A DNA stretch of 64,000 nucleotides from Commensalibacter melissae (GCF_009734185.1 NZ_CP046393.1:1881501-1945500); one strand, 5' to 3'. Shown: positions 37,933 through 48,381, numbered from the stretch's first letter. Notes: generated by a model from the letters alone, not told the origin. A program made the numbers and translations.

Positions 37933-38721
37933 ATGCAAAATACAAAAAATCTTATAGGAGAGCTCATTTCTGAAGCGATTGCAGTTACAATTATCATATT
38001 TATTGGTTGTTCAGCAGCAGCAATGCTTCTTATGTATGATCCAAGTCCTTATCAAAATGCCTATTGGGGTGTTGCGATCTCCTGGGGATTAAGTGTAACT
38101 TTCGCGATCTATGTTACTGGCAGCATAAGTGGCACCCATGCCAATCCTGCTGTAACACTAGCCCTTGCCTTATTCCGGAATTTTTCCTGGAAAAAAGTCC
38201 CCGCCTATATAATCGCCCAGGTTTTTGGCGGGATTTGCGGTGCAGTTCTTGTTTATTGCATGTATTATTCAGTTATTGACCATTATAATGTTGTCCATCA
38301 CCTGACCCGCCCATTGGGCGGTGGGGCTGGTGTTTTTGTCACATCACCCGGATTAACAGTCACACCTATCCATGCTTTTTTTAACGAAATCCTTTTAACT
38401 GCATTTTTGGTTTTCAGTATTTTTGCCATTACTGATGAATACAATACCATTGCCCCACAAGCAAACAGTGGTGCACTGATTATCGGTTTTGTAGTTGCTG
38501 CTATTGGTGCATCGGCAGGATATCTTGAAGGATGGGCGATCAATCCCGCACGTGATCTTGGTCCTAGAATATTCATCTATTTGGCTGGCTGGGGACCTTC
38601 TGCCTTTCCTGGTTTACCCTCTTATTGGTGGGGTCCTATTTTCGGCCCACTCCTAGGCGGTGTCATGGGTGGAGGTGCCTATCAATTATTCATTAAACCC
38701 TTTTTATCTCGTACATCATAA
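37933..38721 (+). CDS. glpF: Glycerol uptake facilitator (aquaglyceroporin) GlpF
   Basis: GlpF is an inner-membrane channel for glycerol diffusion. The 262-residue MIP-family protein has six hydrophobic helices and both pore half-helix motifs, NPA in GTHANPAVTLA near residue 71 and NPA in WAINPARDLGPR near residue 205. The aspartate after the second NPAR is typical of the glycerol-conducting group rather than strict water channels. Genes for the dehydrogenase and kinase on either side support the substrate. Confidence 0.94.
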   Translation: MQNTKNLIGELISEAIAVTIIIFIGCSAAAMLLMYDPSPYQNAYWGVAISWGLSVTFAIYVTGSISGTHANPAVTLALALFRNFSWKKVPAYIIAQVFGGICGAVLVYCMYYSVIDHYNVVHHLTRPLGGGAGVFVTSPGLTVTPIHAFFNEILLTAFLVFSIFAITDEYNTIAPQANSGALIIGFVVAAIGASAGYLEGWAINPARDLGPRIFIYLAGWGPSAFPGLPSYWWGPIFGPLLGGVMGGGAYQLFIKPFLSRTS

Positions 38722-38748
38722 CCTAATTACAAAGCGGATATAATTTCC

Positions 38749-40248
38749 ATGAATAAAGCTCATTATATTATTGCCCTTGACCAGGGCACAACATCTACAC
38801 GTTCAATTATCTTCAACACACGGGGCCAAGAAATATCGCTCAGCCGACATGAATTTACCCAGCATTATCCTCAACTTGGATGGGTTGAACATAATCCGGA
38901 GGACATCTGGAGTGATACTGTATATACAATTAAAAACGCCATTGCCAAAGCTTCCCTTGAAGGTAAAACCAGTAAAATTGCCGCCATAGGCATTACCAAC
39001 CAACGTGAAACAGTTGTTATCTGGAACCGTAAGACGGGCAAACCTGTTTACAATGCCATCGTATGGCAGGATCGACGGACAGCAAATTCATGCAGAGCTT
39101 TAAAGGAAGAAGGGCTGGAAAAAACAATCTATGAAAAAACAGGCTTACTTCTTGACCCCTACTTCTCCGCGACAAAAATTGCCTGGATATTGGATAACAT
39201 CCCAAATGTAAGATCTGAAGCAGAACGCGGTGAACTGGCTTTTGGTACAATTGACAGTTTCCTTTTATGGCGTCTAACTGGCGGCAAAGTTCACGCAACA
39301 GATGCAACCAATGCCAGTCGAACCCTGCTGTTTAATATACAAACACAATCATGGGATCCGGAACTACTCAAAATCTTTAATATTCCCGCCTCTATTTTAC
39401 CTGAGGTAAAAGATAACAGTACTTTGTTCGGCACAACAGACCCTGCCTTGTTTGGTAATTCAATTCCCATTATGGGAATGGCGGGGGATCAGCAAGCCGC
39501 ATTAATCGGTCAAGCCTGTTTTGAACCCGGCATGGTTAAGGCAACCTATGGCACGGGATGCTTTATGCTGTTAAACACAGGGGACAAAATCGTAACCTCC
39601 CAAAACCGCATGCTCACAACAACGGCCTATCGCCTAAATGGTAAACCAACCTATGCACTTGAAGGATCCATCTTTGTTGCTGGTGCTGCAATCAAATGGT
39701 TAAGGGATGGTATCGGAATCATCACCCATGCCTCACAAACCAATGATATGGCAACCAAGGTTAACGACAACCATGAAGTATATATGGTTCCAGCCTTTGT
39801 CGGATTAGGTGCCCCCCATTGGGAACCTGATGTCAAGGCAATCATTACTGGATTAACCTTCAATGCGACAGCTGCCCATATAGCCCGTGCCGCACTAGAA
39901 TCCATTGCCTATCAGACCTATGATCTTGCCGAGGCAATGAAAAAGGACAGTCTTGAAGAAATTTCATCCATCCGTGTTGATGGCGGAATGTCAGCGAATG
40001 ACTGGTATTGTCAATTCCTGGCCAGTATTATGAATACAACCGTCGAACGACCCGCTTATATTGAAACAACCGCAATGGGAGCTGCCTATCTTGCTGGTCT
40101 TGGGTGCGGTATATGGAACAATATCGAAGATATTACGACCAACTGGTCCGAAGGTAGCACTTTCAAACCGGCAATGGAACAAGCAGAACGGGAAAGAAAA
40201 CTCAAAGGTTGGCGACTAGCCTTTAAAAAAGCTTTACTGAAAGAATAA
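38749..40248 (+). CDS. glpK: Glycerol kinase GlpK
   Basis: GlpK phosphorylates glycerol and so traps it in the cell. The 499-residue FGGY-family kinase has ALDQGTTSTRSIIF at the N-terminus, GWVEHNPEDIW, GITNQRETVVIWNR, the catalytic aspartate region MGMAGDQQAALIGQ, and the family signature region RVDGGMSANDWYCQF near residue 410. It is the last gene of the glp set and is followed by a clear terminator. No glpR-type repressor was seen nearby. Confidence 0.96.
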   Translation: MNKAHYIIALDQGTTSTRSIIFNTRGQEISLSRHEFTQHYPQLGWVEHNPEDIWSDTVYTIKNAIAKASLEGKTSKIAAIGITNQRETVVIWNRKTGKPVYNAIVWQDRRTANSCRALKEEGLEKTIYEKTGLLLDPYFSATKIAWILDNIPNVRSEAERGELAFGTIDSFLLWRLTGGKVHATDATNASRTLLFNIQTQSWDPELLKIFNIPASILPEVKDNSTLFGTTDPALFGNSIPIMGMAGDQQAALIGQACFEPGMVKATYGTGCFMLLNTGDKIVTSQNRMLTTTAYRLNGKPTYALEGSIFVAGAAIKWLRDGIGIITHASQTNDMATKVNDNHEVYMVPAFVGLGAPHWEPDVKAIITGLTFNATAAHIARAALESIAYQTYDLAEAMKKDSLEEISSIRVDGGMSANDWYCQFLASIMNTTVERPAYIETTAMGAAYLAGLGCGIWNNIEDITTNWSEGSTFKPAMEQAERERKLKGWRLAFKKALLKE

Positions 40249-40257
40249 TTTTTTCTC

Positions 40258-40285
40258 ATGCCTTTATCCTTATAAAGGCATTTTT
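40258..40285 (+). terminator. Intrinsic terminator after glpK
   Basis: A perfect 10-bp stem ATGCCTTTAT/ATAAAGGCAT with a CCTT loop is followed by T-rich sequence. It ends the glpDFK message and abuts the convergent DMT exporter gene. Confidence 0.88.
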
Positions 40286-41184
40286 CATTTTTTATTATTG
40301 GGAATTGAGATACAAACCAGACATAAAAAAATTAAACCAATTCCTAACCAGCCAAAACCTGAAAATTTTTCCCCTACAATTATTACGGCAAGAAATGTTG
40401 CAATAACAGGTTCCAACAAGGTTATCAAAGTTGCCATGCTTGTTGGAACAAAGGACAAGCCGTAACCAAAACAAAGATAACCAATAAACATGGGAATAGT
40501 CGCCATATAAATTCCAACAGATAAATTGCTCCATGAATTCAAATATGTTCCGCCCGTTATCAATAAAACTGGTAACAGCAAAAGACCACCAACCCCGAAA
40601 ATACTTCCCATCGCTGCCTTTGATGGAATTTCATGATGTATCAAATGTCTTGCAACCCATGTATAGAATGCATAGGTAAACCCTGCCAACAATCCCAATA
40701 AAATACCCAGACTGATTCTTGCAAAGGATATTGGGCTATATAAGGTATGTTGGGCAGAAAAACAGAGCAAGATGATACCTGATACTCCCATAAAGGCACC
40801 AATAACCCATTGTAGGGTGACTTTGAAATGATCCATTATGTTTTCAAGTACAGCGGAAAAAAATGGTGCTGAACCAATTGAAACAACTGTTCCAACCGTA
40901 ATACTGGCAACCCGCATCGAACCATAAAAAGCCAAAGGGTAAAACATAACGGCAAGGGCACCCAATATAATCCAACCTTTTTGACTATATAATTTCCCCT
41001 GATAATTTTTTAGACATGGCAAGGCAATCACTGATTGCAACAACCCACCGATACCCATAGCACCTGACCCAATCGCAAGCGCACTCACTTCAGGTGCAAA
41101 TTGAGCGGCAACCCCTGTTGTCCCCCATAAAACAGAAGCCATTAAAATAGAGATTATCCCTATATATTTTTTTCCAATATTCAT
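40285..41184 (-). CDS. DMT-superfamily (EamA) transporter
   Basis: This inner-membrane protein of 299 residues has ten hydrophobic helices arranged as two EamA repeats. The first repeat starts with ASVLWGTTGVAAQF; the second ends with LEPVIATFLAVIIVGEKFSGFGWLGIGLIF, a strong EamA-repeat ending. Members export amino acids or other small metabolites; the substrate cannot be told from sequence. It stands alone between the glp genes and the RND operon. Confidence 0.88.
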   Translation of the reverse strand: MNIGKKYIGIISILMASVLWGTTGVAAQFAPEVSALAIGSGAMGIGGLLQSVIALPCLKNYQGKLYSQKGWIILGALAVMFYPLAFYGSMRVASITVGTVVSIGSAPFFSAVLENIMDHFKVTLQWVIGAFMGVSGIILLCFSAQHTLYSPISFARISLGILLGLLAGFTYAFYTWVARHLIHHEIPSKAAMGSIFGVGGLLLLPVLLITGGTYLNSWSNLSVGIYMATIPMFIGYLCFGYGLSFVPTSMATLITLLEPVIATFLAVIIVGEKFSGFGWLGIGLIFLCLVCISIPNNKK

Positions 41185-41283
41185 ATCCGTTTTTTTACCG
41201 ATAACTGATTGATTTTACTATCCATTGCAATTCGGCACCTGTTCAATACAATTTTTCAAAATAAAAATAAAATTCATATGGAT

Positions 41284-41317
41284 AAAAAAAAGAGATTATC
41301 CTCTTCAGATAATCTCT
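41284..41317 (-). terminator. Intrinsic terminator of the RND efflux operon
   Basis: On the minus strand a perfect 10-bp stem (AGAGATTATC with GATAATCTCT, seven-base loop) is followed by seven or more T residues. It lies 30 bp after the outer-membrane factor gene. Confidence 0.9.
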
Positions 41318-41347
41318 AATCGCAAACCGATTTAATTCATAATAAAT

Positions 41348-42877
41348 TTATTGTTTGCTCTTATCTACCTGAGTGTTCAATTTCTTTCCATTGGATTGAT
41401 AGGTCTGAAAAGCATTTTCTGCACTCCATCCTCCTCCCAACGTTCTGTATAAAGTTGAAAGACTCTGCATATATTGAAGACGTGCCTGAATAGATGAAAC
41501 TTGGGCGGTCAATAATGTTCTTTGCGCTGTTAATGTGCTGATATAACTATCAATTCCATTTCTGAACCGGGCATAGGACAAACGGTAATCTGTCTGGCTT
41601 GCCTTGACATTGTCAGATTCAGCTTTCCACTTTTCTTTTAATGTTGTTCTGGCTGCCAAAGCATCAGCAACTTCCTTGAAAGAAGATTGTATCACTTTCT
41701 GATAATGAGCGGCGGCGGCACGTACTTTAGCTTTTGCTGTTCTCAATTGTGCCAGATTTTGCCCCTCATCAATTACAGGTACGGTAATTTTCGGCATAAA
41801 TGTATAAGCCGCAGAATAAGGCCCAAACATTTGTGCAAAAGTTGCTCCTGCCGTACTGCCTGATGTTGTTAGCTGAATGGATGGAAAAAAAGCAGCTCTG
41901 GCATATCCAACATTCGCATTGGCTTCTTTAAGCTGATGTTCTGCCAATAAAATATCCGGACGACGTTCGAGAAGATCCGATGGCATACCCGACGCCACCT
42001 CTGGCATTGAAACAAAATTATCCAGAGAGGGATTAGGACCGGCCTTTTGCAAGACAGATTGTGGAATAGGCTGACCAATCAACAAAGTAAGGCTGTTCAG
42101 ATCATTGGCAACCGTTTTTTGATAAACCTGCTCCTGACTTCGGGCTTCTTGCAACAATTCTGTTGCTTGTGCCACAGCTTGGGCATTTTGTTGACCATAG
42201 GTATGCATTCCTTGAATTAATTGTAAATTCCTTTCACGATTATGCAAGCTTTCCTGAACAGTACGAAGACTGTCACAATCCGCAAGCCAGGCCATATATG
42301 TATTAGCAACCTCGCTAATCAACGAAATTTGCACAGATAAAGTACTCTCTACCTGCTGCAAGTAACTTTCCCTGGCCGCTTTCGTCAAACTCCGAACATG
42401 ATCGAATATATCAATTTCATAATTTGATACACCAAATCCCGTTGATAATTGGTTCCAATGCGTATAGCCCCGCATACCGCCCAAGGTTTTTCCCGGACTC
42501 GTTTGATAGGAAGCCCCCGCAGAATAATTTACTGTTGGAAATAAATCACCTCTTTGACGCATGTAACTGGCATGGGAAGCCGTAATATTCTCGATTGCCT
42601 CACGTAAATCACGATTATTAGCCAGAGCCATGGAAATCAATTCGCTCAAGACTGGATCCCGGAAAAAAACCTTCCAACCGACATTATAGGCTTGTGGCAA
42701 ATTTGAATCCTTGGGCAAGGGGGCCCCATAAGCGGGTCCCATTGGCCATTGCTGGGAAATTGATGCATCTGGGCGTTTATAATCTGGAACAAGATTACAG
42801 GAGGTCGTTGAAAATATCATTAAAGCTAAAGTCATGGATTTAAGCGTTGACCGAAATGACTTTCTTATTTTCATCAT
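41348..42877 (-). CDS. RND efflux outer-membrane factor (OprM/NodT-type lipoprotein)
   Basis: This is the outer-membrane channel of a tripartite pump. With ATG 42877, downstream of AGGAGAG, the protein has 509 residues. It begins with a lipoprotein signal whose lipobox ends at the cysteine of STTSC near residue 27, followed by NLVPDYKRPD, the usual NodT/OprM opening. Two TolC-type repeats follow, with the RRPDILLAEHQLKEANANVGYARAAFFPSI-type segment seen in the second half. It starts four bases after the permease stop, so the three genes form one operon. Confidence 0.93.
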   Translation of the reverse strand: MMKIRKSFRSTLKSMTLALMIFSTTSCNLVPDYKRPDASISQQWPMGPAYGAPLPKDSNLPQAYNVGWKVFFRDPVLSELISMALANNRDLREAIENITASHASYMRQRGDLFPTVNYSAGASYQTSPGKTLGGMRGYTHWNQLSTGFGVSNYEIDIFDHVRSLTKAARESYLQQVESTLSVQISLISEVANTYMAWLADCDSLRTVQESLHNRERNLQLIQGMHTYGQQNAQAVAQATELLQEARSQEQVYQKTVANDLNSLTLLIGQPIPQSVLQKAGPNPSLDNFVSMPEVASGMPSDLLERRPDILLAEHQLKEANANVGYARAAFFPSIQLTTSGSTAGATFAQMFGPYSAAYTFMPKITVPVIDEGQNLAQLRTAKAKVRAAAAHYQKVIQSSFKEVADALAARTTLKEKWKAESDNVKASQTDYRLSYARFRNGIDSYISTLTAQRTLLTAQVSSIQARLQYMQSLSTLYRTLGGGWSAENAFQTYQSNGKKLNTQVDKSKQ

Positions 42878-42881
42878 TATT

Positions 42882-45800
42882 TTACTCTCCTGTCTGTCCA
42901 GCGGTTGCATCAACATTCTTATTATTTAATGGATGAGGACGCACCTTGAATAATCCCAGAACGACAATAAAAAATACAGGGACAAAATAGAGGGCCAACA
43001 AAGTGGCTGTAATAACACCACCCACCACGCTTGTACCAATGGCCACGTGACTTGCAGCACCCGCCCCTTTTGCAATTGCCAGAGGAACAGTTCCGATCAC
43101 AAATGCCAGCGAGGTCATCAGAATAGGCCGAATACGTTCACGTGCAGCCATTATCGCTGATTCCTCCAATGTTTTTGTACCAGTATCATAATGTTCCTTA
43201 GCAAATTCAACAATCAGGATGGCATTCTTGGCCGCAAGCCCCACGGTTGTTAACAACCCAACCTGGAAATAAATATCATTATCTATTCCACGCAGATAAA
43301 CCGCTGCCGCCGCTCCAATAATTCCCAAGGGAACCACCAGGATAACGGAAAAAGGTATAGCCCAACTTTCATACAAAGCCGCCAATGATAAAAAGACTGC
43401 CAAAATAGAAACAGCATATAGTTTTCCGGCTTGTCCAGAGGACTTTTCCTGTTCATATGACATGCCCGTCCATTCATAGCCTATTCCCTTGCCAAGCTCA
43501 TTTGCATAACCCTCAATGATTTTCATCGCTGTACCATTACTGATACCAGGAGCTCCCTGCCCCATGATTTCAAAAGATGGATAACCGTTATAGGTCTCCA
43601 CTTTCTGAGGAGCCATTTTCCATTCACCATCAACAAACGAGGTCAAGGGAACCATCTTGCCATTATTATTCCGGACAAACCAACGCCTTAGATCATCAGG
43701 CTTCATTCGCGACTTGACATCTCCTTGTACAAACACGTGTTTTACACGGTCACGCAAGTTAAATAATCCCGCATCAGAAGATCCCAAAGCAATGGATAAT
43801 GTTTGATTGATACTGTCAATACTAACCCCTTGGGCATGTGCTTTATCACGATCAATATTGAAATAATATTGCGGGGCAATAGGCAACCCATTCGGACGAA
43901 CGGCAACGAGACGATGATCCGCACTGGCTTTTTTTAACAAAGCGTCCCTTGCCTTCATAAAGGTAATGGTATCCAGATGTCCACGATTTTGCAATTCAAA
44001 GTCAAACCCGGTTGACGAACCTAAATCCATAACGGGAGGCGGAAGAAATGCCAACACATTGGCGCCGGGGATAGAAGACAATGCATGCATCGCCCTTGTT
44101 GCGATAGCTTGAGCGGTTGCCCTGGAATCGCTGCCCCTTTCATCAAATTCTTTCAAACGGGCAACACCAAAAGCTGCACTCTGAGCCTGACCACCAAAAT
44201 TGAACCCAATCGCCGTAAAAACAAACTTGATATATTTATTCTCATGCTTAACAAAGTAATCTGTCATTTTCCGGGTGACATTCGATGTCATTGCGGCTGA
44301 AGATCCAGGACTCAATGTTGCCTGCATGTAAACAACCCCTTGATCTTCATCAGGTAAAAACCCTTCGGGTAAAATATAAAAAACACATAATCCGGCAACC
44401 GTAATGAATACATAAATAATCATGGTTATACGTGAATGGTGAATCATATGCTTCACCCCTCGAATATACCCATCGACCATTTTATCAAACCCGTTATTAA
44501 ATTTCGTAAAGAACCAACCGTGCTGTTCCTTTTTTTCCTTAGGTTTTAAAACCGTTGCACACAAAGCGGGGGTAAAAATCAATGCAATGACAACAGAAAG
44601 AGCCATCGCTGCAACAATGCTAATTGAGAATTGCCGATAAACCACCCCGGCAGAACCGCTGAAAAAAGCCATGGGAATAAAAACAATGGATAAAACAAGC
44701 GCAATACCAACCAGGGCCCCACTAATCTGATCCATGGAAATTTGAGTGGCCTTTTTAGGAGAACAATGTTCCTCCTCCATAACACGCTCAACATTTTCCA
44801 CGACCACAATCGCATCATCCACAAGCAACCCGATGGCAAGCACCATAGCCAACATTGTCAAAGTATTGATCGAAAATCCAGCAAAAAACAGGATTGCGAA
44901 TGTTCCCAACAAAACTACGGGAACGGCAATTGCAGGTACAAACGTCGCCCTAAAATTTTGCAAGAAAACATACATCACAACAATAACCAGCAAAATCGCA
45001 ATAACAAGAGTTTCAACGACCTCTTCCATTGATTCAATAATATATGTCGAGGTATCTTGTGGATATAAATAGGTTGTATTTGCTGGAAAATACTTGGATA
45101 ATTCTGCAATCTTATTATGAATATCTTTTGACAGCGCCAACTGGTTGGCCCCAGAAGCAAGCTTGACACCAAAAGCAGCAACAGGCTGATTGTTAATCAT
45201 ACCAATTGGCTGATAAGTCATTGGTCCCAATTCAACCCTGGCAACATCTTTCAATCGGATACGTGCACCGTTTACCTGTGTTTTAACAACTATATTCTGA
45301 AATTCCTCTGGTGTGACCAAACGTCTTACACCACCTGTATAAATATCAGAACGCTGGTTAGGCAAAGCTGGCAATTTTCCAAATTCACCCAAAGGCTGTT
45401 CCGAGTTCTGGGAACCAATTTCATTCATCACATCCGTTGCATTAAGCTGATAATCATGCAGCTTATCTGGATCCAACCAGACACGCATCGCATATTCTGA
45501 TGAAAAGGCTGTATAATCTCCCAACCCGTTCAATCGGGTAACGGGATTCTGTATATCACTTGCCAATAAATCTCCCAGAGCTCCCTCATCCATGGATTGA
45601 TCAGAAGATTGAACGGCAAAAAACATCATGTAACTTTTATTGGATTTCGAAATACGAATTCCTTGCAACGCAACCGTTGATGGTAACAATGAACGGGCAA
45701 CATCAATACGGTTCAATACTTGAACCTGTGCAATATCCGGACTGGTACCCTGTGCAAAGGTGAGGGTAACCAATGCGGTTCCATCAGCATTAGCGGAAGT

Positions 45801-46043
45801 GGAAATATATTCTAGGTTATCCAAACCGTATAGATTTTGACTGATTGGATCAACAACCGTTCTTTGAACCGTATCTGCGGTAGCACCTGGATAGGTAAAA
45901 CTTAATGTAATTGGTGGAGGGGCGATTGAAGGCCATTGTGCAATAGGCAGGCTTATAATAGAAATTGTTCCAATCAGTGAAACAAGAATAGCAATAACCC
46001 AAGCAAAAATCGGCCTGTCAATAAAAAAACGCGACAATGACAT
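42882..46043 (-). CDS. RND multidrug efflux permease (HAE1 family, AcrB/MexB-like)
   Basis: This is the proton-driven inner-membrane pump of 1053 residues. The full 12-helix layout with two large periplasmic domains is evident. The proton-relay aspartate pair lies in TM4 (AIGLLVDDAIVVVENVERV). The start MSLSRFFIDRPIFAWVIAI is characteristic of HAE1 proteins. AAKNAILIVEFAKE and RPILMTSLAFVIG mark TM10-11. Hydrophobic drugs or detergents are likely substrates by family; the specific ones are unknown. Confidence 0.95.
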   Translation of the reverse strand: MSLSRFFIDRPIFAWVIAILVSLIGTISIISLPIAQWPSIAPPPITLSFTYPGATADTVQRTVVDPISQNLYGLDNLEYISTSANADGTALVTLTFAQGTSPDIAQVQVLNRIDVARSLLPSTVALQGIRISKSNKSYMMFFAVQSSDQSMDEGALGDLLASDIQNPVTRLNGLGDYTAFSSEYAMRVWLDPDKLHDYQLNATDVMNEIGSQNSEQPLGEFGKLPALPNQRSDIYTGGVRRLVTPEEFQNIVVKTQVNGARIRLKDVARVELGPMTYQPIGMINNQPVAAFGVKLASGANQLALSKDIHNKIAELSKYFPANTTYLYPQDTSTYIIESMEEVVETLVIAILLVIVVMYVFLQNFRATFVPAIAVPVVLLGTFAILFFAGFSINTLTMLAMVLAIGLLVDDAIVVVENVERVMEEEHCSPKKATQISMDQISGALVGIALVLSIVFIPMAFFSGSAGVVYRQFSISIVAAMALSVVIALIFTPALCATVLKPKEKKEQHGWFFTKFNNGFDKMVDGYIRGVKHMIHHSRITMIIYVFITVAGLCVFYILPEGFLPDEDQGVVYMQATLSPGSSAAMTSNVTRKMTDYFVKHENKYIKFVFTAIGFNFGGQAQSAAFGVARLKEFDERGSDSRATAQAIATRAMHALSSIPGANVLAFLPPPVMDLGSSTGFDFELQNRGHLDTITFMKARDALLKKASADHRLVAVRPNGLPIAPQYYFNIDRDKAHAQGVSIDSINQTLSIALGSSDAGLFNLRDRVKHVFVQGDVKSRMKPDDLRRWFVRNNNGKMVPLTSFVDGEWKMAPQKVETYNGYPSFEIMGQGAPGISNGTAMKIIEGYANELGKGIGYEWTGMSYEQEKSSGQAGKLYAVSILAVFLSLAALYESWAIPFSVILVVPLGIIGAAAAVYLRGIDNDIYFQVGLLTTVGLAAKNAILIVEFAKEHYDTGTKTLEESAIMAARERIRPILMTSLAFVIGTVPLAIAKGAGAASHVAIGTSVVGGVITATLLALYFVPVFFIVVLGLFKVRPHPLNNKNVDATAGQTGE

Positions 46044-46066
46044 GTAAAAATTCCAATTATAACACT

Positions 46067-47236
46067 TTAATTAGGGACCTCTGCCGTAATCGTCCGTCCT
46101 TCTTTAGGAACGACTTTTTGACCTGGCCTATATGAAGTTGGATTACTAACAAGAAGATGATCACCATCTACTGGACCTTTTGTAACAACCCAGTATGTAT
46201 CCTGAATACGTTGTAATTCTACATTACGTCTTTCAATAACATTATCCTTGTTAATAATATAAATATAGGGAGCATTATCCAAACCACGCATAATAGCTTC
46301 CTGAGGGATTAAAAAGGCCCCTTTCTCATATCCTTCATGCATAACAGCACGAACATACATGCCTGATAACAATAATTTATCAGGATTACGTATGATTGCC
46401 CGCTGAATAACAGATCCTGTTTCCTGATCTGTCACAACTTCGGTAAATAATAAATTCGCCTGTAAGGGATAACGAGAACCATCTTCTAAAATCAAATCAA
46501 TAGGAACATGGGCTGCCCCACGTAAGGTCTGTAATTTTCCATTTTCCTGTCTTGAACGTAAACGCAACTGTTCTGCGGTAGGTTCAATAATATCAACAAA
46601 AATTGGATCAAGTTGCGTAATGACAGCGACTGGATCGGCCTGATTAACAGACATTAATGCGCCCTGCGTTTGGATAGAACGACTTATCCTTCCAGAAATG
46701 GTGGCATTAATTCCCGTATATTCAAGATTAAGTTCAGCCTGTCTTACTGTTGCTTTATCACTTTCAATATCAGCCTTAGTTGCTTCTTGTGCAGCAAGTG
46801 TATCATCATAATCCTGACGACTGACAGCATCCATATTTTTCAATGGGCCATATCTTTTTAACTTCAAAGTCTGGGTGCGTAATGTCGCCAAATCACGGTT
46901 AAGCTTACCCCGCGCCTCATTTAAAGCGGCTTGATAGGGTCGAGGATCAACCTCATAAAGCTGTTGTCCCTTAATAACATCCGTACCTTCTTCAAATAAC
47001 CTTTTATAAAGATATCCATTTACCTGAGGACGAACCTGTGAAACGCGCATCGGAGAAACACGCCCAGTCAGCTCAACTAAATTCTCAACTTCTTGAGTAT
47101 GAACCGTTACAAAATTCGCACTAGGTATGGGTCGAGCAGGTTGCTGTTTTTTACATGCATTAAGTGGCAATAATAAAGCAAATAATAAAGCATATTCTTT
47201 ATGCCATTTTGTAAAGAAAGAATCTGTTATTGTCAC
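46067..47236 (-). CDS. RND efflux periplasmic adaptor (membrane fusion lipoprotein)
   Basis: The adaptor joins the pump to its outer-membrane channel. The 389-residue protein has a lipoprotein signal with lipobox LPLNAC, then the barrel-sandwich halves (LTGRVSPMRVSQVRPQVNGYL; GTDVIKGQQLYEVDPRPYQAAL) flanking a coiled-coil hairpin of about 100-170. A beta-barrel domain with DQETGSVIQRAIIRNPDKLLLSGMYV follows. The start is GTG 47236 after a purine-rich GGAAGAG. It is the first gene of the operon, facing the regulator across a 379-bp gap. Confidence 0.94.
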   Translation of the reverse strand: MTITDSFFTKWHKEYALLFALLLPLNACKKQQPARPIPSANFVTVHTQEVENLVELTGRVSPMRVSQVRPQVNGYLYKRLFEEGTDVIKGQQLYEVDPRPYQAALNEARGKLNRDLATLRTQTLKLKRYGPLKNMDAVSRQDYDDTLAAQEATKADIESDKATVRQAELNLEYTGINATISGRISRSIQTQGALMSVNQADPVAVITQLDPIFVDIIEPTAEQLRLRSRQENGKLQTLRGAAHVPIDLILEDGSRYPLQANLLFTEVVTDQETGSVIQRAIIRNPDKLLLSGMYVRAVMHEGYEKGAFLIPQEAIMRGLDNAPYIYIINKDNVIERRNVELQRIQDTYWVVTKGPVDGDHLLVSNPTSYRPGQKVVPKEGRTITAEVPN

Positions 47237-47615
47237 TTCTCTTCCCTATTTCCTTAAAAATCAAGATAAATTTACTGTTGATTATCTATAAATAAAGTAA
47301 ATTTTAAATTATAATATGAACAATTTAAGCTTATTCACTTAATAATATACATAATATTGTATATTCTTATTAAAAGCCTTCCCATAATATCGGTATGCTT
47401 CGAATAAACAACAGTTATTTTTCAACAAACAAAAAAATTGAATCCAAATTTTTCATTTTCAGCAAATTATTGGAAAACTTAACCAATAAATTTAACTATT
47501 AAAAATAATCTTATTTACCGTATATTTTTATAAGCTATATAGCCAGTTTTGATTTTAATATTAAAACTTATAAAGTAAAAATATACAACTCCAACATTTT
47601 ATTTTAAAAAAAAGA
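47237..47615. promoter_or_regulatory. Divergent region between efflux operon and regulator
   Basis: This extremely AT-rich 379-bp spacer holds the promoters of both divergent units. A 14-base perfect palindrome (TTTTAATATTAAAA, 47553-47566) is nested with an outer AGTTTT/AAAACT pair (47545-47550, 47563-47568). It lies 50 bp before the regulator start and is a candidate operator. No open frame of note was seen. Confidence 0.4.
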
Positions 47616-48341
47616 ATGACCACCATTGGTAACAACGTCAAAAAAATTAGAAAATATTTAAAACTTTCTCAGTCCCAATTAGCAGAAAGAGTCAGAAAGC
47701 TAACGGGTCGATGCTCCCAACAAACCATAGCGAATATTGAAAATGGCAATATTCGTGAAAGCTCTCTTTTACCTTATGTTGCACTTGCTCTGAATGTTAA
47801 ACTCGACCATCTAAACCCAAATATCGGCAAAGGGAAATTAAAAAGTCAGATTAAACTTACCCCAAAAATAACTCAATTTTTCAATTCAAATTTTAAAGTT
47901 AACGCAAAAAAAGATAACTCTGATTTTAGTGATCATTCTTTTGATAACTTTAAACTGGATGAAGAAATACCTGTTTTCGGTACAATGAACTTGATCCATG
48001 ATGATTTTATTCTGACGGATACGCCCATTGAATATGTTAAACGTCCCCATGTTGTAACATTTGAAAAAGATGCTTTCGGTATTTCAATCGCAAACCGTAA
48101 TATTGAACCTATCTTTAAAATTGGTGACATTATAATTTTACATCCCCGTAAAATTGCCAAGAAAGGAAATATCTGTCTTTTTTTAAAGGTGGATAATAAT
48201 CTCCACATCTATACAATGGGAGAACTAATAGAAGATCACCAGAATTTCTGGTTAATAAAATATTACAATCCTGAAAAGGAAAGAAAAATCTGTAAAAAAA
48301 CATGGCAGAATTATTTTACCGTCGTTGCAAGATTTCTTTGA
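47616..48341 (+). CDS. XRE-type repressor with degenerate S24 (LexA/CI-like) domain
   Basis: The 241-residue protein has an N-terminal helix-turn-helix at about 5-66 (LSQSQLAERV, then QQTIANIENG) and a C-terminal domain at about 118-241 resembling S24 peptidase-like phage repressors. In that family a serine sits in a G-D-S-M-x-P motif and a lysine lies in a later strand. Here the first site reads ANRNIEPIFKIGD, with asparagine instead of serine, and no matching lysine is evident, so self-cleavage seems lost. It may control the divergent RND operon; a decayed prophage gene is the alternative. Confidence 0.7.
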   Translation: MTTIGNNVKKIRKYLKLSQSQLAERVRKLTGRCSQQTIANIENGNIRESSLLPYVALALNVKLDHLNPNIGKGKLKSQIKLTPKITQFFNSNFKVNAKKDNSDFSDHSFDNFKLDEEIPVFGTMNLIHDDFILTDTPIEYVKRPHVVTFEKDAFGISIANRNIEPIFKIGDIIILHPRKIAKKGNICLFLKVDNNLHIYTMGELIEDHQNFWLIKYYNPEKERKICKKTWQNYFTVVARFL

Positions 48342-48381
48342 TTCATTGAAAACAGAGAATCAATTCAGGTCTTAACATCTA

